The notes under the pieces are model-generated. The model was not told where the DNA came from, made no database searches, and saw nothing but the letters and a program-made list of their open reading frames with translations. This document shows, one piece after another, positions 6,160 to 7,122 of a DNA stretch of 7,122 bases (position 1 is its first letter; each line of letters begins with the position of its first letter). The DNA comes from Bacteroides sp. (GTDB lineage: Bacteria; Bacteroidota; Bacteroidia; Bacteroidales; Bacteroidaceae): assembly GCA_019412865.1 (NCBI GenBank), contig DXOJ01000310.1, forward strand, positions 1 through 7,122, given 5' to 3'. Both the position numbers and the translations under genes were made by a program.

Positions 6160-6192
6160 ACTTCGCAAAGAAGTATATTCTTTAATTATACT
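6160..6192. repeat. Two overlapping inverted repeats before the secreted-protein gene
   Basis: ACTTC (6160-6164) and GAAGT (6170-6174) form a perfect 5-bp stem with loop GCAAA. AGTATA (6172-6177) and TATACT (6187-6192) form a second perfect 6-bp inverted repeat around 9 nt. The two share bases 6172-6174, so as RNA they cannot both form; as DNA the second could be a 21-bp operator. The pair ends 13 nt before the ATG at 6206. No exact TAnnTTTG promoter is visible on the + strand in the 6094-6205 spacer. Confidence 0.45.
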
Positions 6193-6205
6193 AATAAGAG
6201 ATAAT

Positions 6206-7122
6206 ATGAGAACTACAAAGTATGCTTTCGCGGCACTGTTGTTTGTTATGGGAACACAGGCTCATGCACAGTTGCTAAAAGGAATGGTTAAAGGCGAAAA
6301 GGTGGAGGATGCCGTCATTTCTTATTCCCCCGATGGATATGCAGTCAATGCACAAGTGATTGACTTGGGAATAAAAGAGGATGGCTCTTTTGTTTTTGAT
6401 ATGGATTTTAACGGTGATGAAACAGACGTGGAAGTCCTGTTGGGTGATAATATGCTGGGTGCCCATCTTGCAAAAGGAAAAACGCTTGTGATGGACATTC
6501 AAAAAACGGATGGGGGATATGAGGTGCAGTTTAAAGGAGATGAGGCCCGATTGAGCTCTTTTGTTAATATGATGAAGCAGGCTTATGATGGAATGCGCTA
6601 TTGGTCGCCCGATCCCTCGACAGAAAAGAGCAATGCTGAATATAGGGCTCTATTGGAAAAAGAGAATAAGAAGGTGAAGGAGCTGTTGCCAACCCTTAAA
6701 GATAAAAAGCAGCAAACCTATTATGCTAAACTGGCCGATTATAATTATAGATGGTGCAAGCTGCGCCTTATTATGGATGAATATGGTGGAAGAAAGGATG
6801 CAGACTATCGGAAAGATGCAGACTTTAAGGTGACTCTTGCCGATATTGATGTGAACGACCCCATTGCTTATCAAACCAACTTGTCGCTTACCAAAGTTTT
6901 TGCTTCTACTACCTGTGCGCAGGATGCGAGCGAAAAGTTCTGTCGTGAAGTGATGAAGTTAATAGACGATGAGGTGACACTGCCCAGTCTACGCTCTACG
7001 ATGGTGATGATGATAGGACAGCAATACCTGATGTCTGGGGAGGCACATGAAAACCACGAAGCTTTTATCAATGATTTGAAGGCTTGGGCTGGGAAAGACG
7101 CACCGATGCTTGACACTATGAT
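6206..7122 (+). CDS. Secreted protein, probably N-terminal part of a TlpA/thioredoxin-like family protein (partial)
   Basis: The frame from the ATG at 6206 stays open to the window end, giving at least 305 residues. Residues 1-21 are a good Sec signal peptide: basic RTTK, hydrophobic core 6-15, and AHA before Gln22 as the likely cleavage site. There is no lipobox cysteine, so a periplasmic location is expected. Residues 22-110 look strand-rich, with a LLKGMVKG start and DLGIKEDGSFVFDMDF (53-68), a pattern like the N-terminal DUF4369-type domain before Bacteroidetes TlpA-like thioredoxin domains. Residues 112-305 are mostly helical and charged, with Cys184, Cys237 and Cys246 but no CxxC. The thioredoxin domain would lie beyond the window, so this family call is an inference. 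It is divergent from the ECF sigma gene and could be regulated by it. The weak ribosome site is a purine stretch about 7 nt before the ATG. Confidence 0.6.
   Translation, partial: MRTTKYAFAALLFVMGTQAHAQLLKGMVKGEKVEDAVISYSPDGYAVNAQVIDLGIKEDGSFVFDMDFNGDETDVEVLLGDNMLGAHLAKGKTLVMDIQKTDGGYEVQFKGDEARLSSFVNMMKQAYDGMRYWSPDPSTEKSNAEYRALLEKENKKVKELLPTLKDKKQQTYYAKLADYNYRWCKLRLIMDEYGGRKDADYRKDADFKVTLADIDVNDPIAYQTNLSLTKVFASTTCAQDASEKFCREVMKLIDDEVTLPSLRSTMVMMIGQQYLMSGEAHENHEAFINDLKAWAGKDAPMLDTM
6791..6826 (+). repeat. Tandem 18-bp duplication inside the secreted-protein gene
   Basis: Two adjacent 18-bp units, 6791-6808 and 6809-6826, encode RKDADY and RKDADF (residues 196-207). They differ at a few bases, including the Arg codon (AGA versus CGG) and the Lys codon (AAG versus AAA), so this is an old in-frame duplication or chance repeat in a charged helical region rather than a recent slip. 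Confidence 0.6.

Noticed and set aside
1..7122. CRISPR array, tRNA/rRNA genes, insertion sequences or phage genes
   Set aside because: No regularly spaced repeats, no tRNA-like cloverleaf or rRNA sequence, and no transposase, integrase or terminal inverted repeats were seen.

Overview
The window looks like chromosome of a Bacteroidales member, most likely the genus Bacteroides. The reasons are promoter elements that fit the Bacteroides -7 consensus TAnnTTTG (TATCTTTG at 505-512 on the + strand, TACATTTG at 6072-6065 on the - strand), mostly weak or absent Shine-Dalgarno sequences, a Bacteroidetes-type ECF sigma factor, and a probable Bacteroidetes-style secreted protein at the right edge. The species cannot be named from the sequence alone.

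Left end (1-492). The last 38 codons of a larger protein, probably an RND-type efflux pump inner-membrane subunit, are followed 12 nt later by a small PII-like protein. This arrangement recalls the PII-like group linked to metal-efflux RND pumps. A long, nearly perfect hairpin with a T-tract (445-492) closes the unit.

Centre-left (505-4317). A promoter directly after that terminator leads into a tight three-gene operon: a membrane-anchored SGNH/GDSL protein, a secreted SGNH/GDSL protein, and a polytopic MBOAT acyltransferase of the AlgI/DltB/PatA type. The genes overlap by 14 nt at each junction. The likely job is to move acetyl (or another short acyl) groups across the inner membrane (MBOAT) and to place them on, or remove them from, a periplasmic or exported glycan (the SGNH pair). 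The acceptor glycan is not identified; no glycosyltransferase or polymerase gene is in the window.

Centre-right (4318-5488). After a 166-nt spacer comes a monocistronic-looking aldo/keto reductase, closely similar to E. coli YghZ/Gpr (L-glyceraldehyde 3-phosphate reductase, AKR14 family), with a complete Asp-Tyr-Lys-His tetrad.

Right end (5482-7122). An ECF sigma factor on the - strand converges on the reductase gene, and their 3' ends overlap by 7 nt. It has no anti-sigma gene beside it. It is divergent from a signal-peptide-bearing protein that runs off the window; the spacer between them holds two mutually exclusive inverted repeats. The most distinctive system here is the SGNH-SGNH-MBOAT O-acylation cassette; the PII-like/efflux pair and the sigma/secreted-protein pair are secondary leads.
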